This document shows, piece by piece, positions 63,201 through 64,000 of a stretch of DNA of 64,000 nucleotides. The position numbers and the translations under genes were made by a program. Within the stretch, counting starts at the first letter, position 1, and each line of letters starts with the position of its first letter. The stretch comes from Tritonibacter litoralis (GTDB lineage: Bacteria; Pseudomonadota; Alphaproteobacteria; Rhodobacterales; Rhodobacteraceae). The stretch spans positions 213,503 through 277,502 of the forward strand of contig NZ_WIBF01000002.1 in NCBI RefSeq assembly GCF_009496005.1, given 5' to 3'. The notes beneath the pieces were generated by a model. The model did no database searches and was not told the origin of the DNA. It saw nothing but the letters and a program-made list of their open reading frames with translations.

Positions 63201-64000
63201 TCACAAGAGATTGTGCGAGGCCAAGGCCCGGTGGATCTCGCGACGGACCAGCTTACGGACATTGCGGGTGATTTTTTCCCCCAGCGCGCCTTGCAGCTCT
63301 TGGCGGACAATGTCCAAAACCATGTCCCGCAGCGCGTCTTCATCCAGAAGCGTGGTTTCATCATCCGTCATTTCAAAGAAAGCAGCCTCAGAGACACTGT
63401 CTTCAATGTCCTGCGCAACCGTTTCGACCACTGTTTCGGTCAAGGGCTCCGCCAAATCCTCTGTCGATGCAGCTCCCTCAGAGCGTTCAATCGCCGAATG
63501 CGCGCTGCCTTCGCTCTGATCTTTGGCTCCAGAGACTGGTTGCCCCTCTGCCCAGGCCTTTTGCTCTTTCGACTGTGAGCTGGCGCCAAAAGGACCGGCT
63601 TGGCTGGCATCCGGTTCCCAGAGGGTCTGCGCGGGATCTTGGCCAGTTGCGGCTTCCATCTCGGCAATCTTACGTACAACCGCAGCGGCCCGGTGGCGTG
63701 CAGATGCGTTGTGGAGTTGCGTCACATCTGCTGATGACACAGGCTGTGCGTCTGCCGCATCCACCTGGTCTTCGCCTGCACCAGCAGCTGCGTCATGATC
63801 CTCTGCCGCGCGAAACAAAGTCCCATCGGGATTTTTCCACGCCGGGTCGTCCGCAGCCACAGGGTCCACGTCTTGCGCGGTTTCAGAAGCCTCAGCCTCC
63901 TGTCCCGCAGCATTCTCAGCTTGGGCACTATCGACCTCAGTCTCCTTTACCTCAGGGTCCTTGACACCATTGGGATGACGCATATGGAACACATCCGAGG
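63201..64000 (-). CDS. Acidic protein with PopZ-like C terminus, partial at the edge
   Basis: At least 266 residues; the frame stays open to the right edge (…SDVFHMRHPNGV), so the true start may be outside; a GTG at 63992 is the only candidate start seen. Residues up to about 215 are acidic and disordered (E, A, D, Q and S rich). The last 45 residues (LRDMVLDIVRQELQGALGEK, ITRNVRKLVRREIHRAL) form an amphipathic helix pair that resembles the C-terminal oligomerisation region of PopZ/DUF2497. A polar-scaffold role is an inference. No signal peptide. Confidence 0.65.
   Translation of the reverse strand, partial: SDVFHMRHPNGVKDPEVKETEVDSAQAENAAGQEAEASETAQDVDPVAADDPAWKNPDGTLFRAAEDHDAAAGAGEDQVDAADAQPVSSADVTQLHNASARHRAAAVVRKIAEMEAATGQDPAQTLWEPDASQAGPFGASSQSKEQKAWAEGQPVSGAKDQSEGSAHSAIERSEGAASTEDLAEPLTETVVETVAQDIEDSVSEAAFFEMTDDETTLLDEDALRDMVLDIVRQELQGALGEKITRNVRKLVRREIHRALASHNLL

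Overview
The window is a chromosomal segment of an alphaproteobacterium of the order Rhodobacterales, most likely the Roseobacter group. This rests on gene content and order (hflK-hflC-degP neighbourhood, purA followed by a DUF2842 protein, secG-pyrG, a FolE2-type GTP cyclohydrolase, SAM-II control of metZ, a DUF6280-type protein divergent from efp), on the GC-rich codon use, and on short tightly packed operons. I saw no rRNA, tRNA, CRISPR array, insertion sequence or phage structural gene. Species cannot be named from the sequence alone.

Layout. 0-7 kb: amino-acid, ion and cofactor genes read leftward (lysC, trkH, a histone-H1-tailed protein, folE2, and metZ behind a SAM-II riboswitch with its own terminator). 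7-13 kb: an alpha/beta hydrolase and a Nu-class GST, then the leftward unit ftsY-EamA transporter-yciB, divergent from an alkB-type hydroxylase. 13-21 kb: xseA divergent from purD, a GNAT acetyltransferase, a PAS-LuxR regulator, a ferredoxin coupled to a secreted VCBS-repeat protein, an orphan C-terminal fragment of DnaE2, a lipoprotein with a peptidoglycan-binding fold and a Crp/Fnr regulator. 21-29 kb: envelope protein quality control and redox (degP, DUF2867, hflC, hflK, gor) and rpiA. 29-35 kb: GST coupled to sdaA, a second EamA transporter, thiN, and a 728-residue acidic repeat protein.

35-41 kb: purA-DUF2842, a three-gene cobalt-type nitrile hydratase unit (nthA-nthB-accessory), then secG and pyrG. 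41-42.7 kb: an AT-rich islet with an HNH-nuclease-like gene, the clearest foreign material in the window. 42.7-52.5 kb: glutathionyl-hydroquinone reductase, a YgiD-type dioxygenase, class I FBP aldolase, a HisC-like and an SGAT-like aminotransferase, an MsbA-type exporter, a glycosyltransferase and ygfZ. 52.5-64 kb: a secreted protein, a HupE/UreJ metal permease with a membrane partner, an acyltransferase and sterol-desaturase pair, an aldehyde dehydrogenase with its GAF-Fis regulator, efp, a DUF6280-type protein, a membrane protein, cobQ, and an acidic PopZ-like protein cut by the right edge.

Most genes are housekeeping and read as intact. Points of interest are: the riboswitch plus terminator at metZ; inverted repeats that overlap start regions (hydrolase at 7003, hupE at 53269, trkH at 3031); a regulator of AcoR type lacking its AAA+ domain next to a matching inverted repeat; low-complexity proteins with conserved ends (3115, 32743, 63201); the DnaE2 remnant; the HNH islet; and several multi-hairpin intergenic modules with related layouts.
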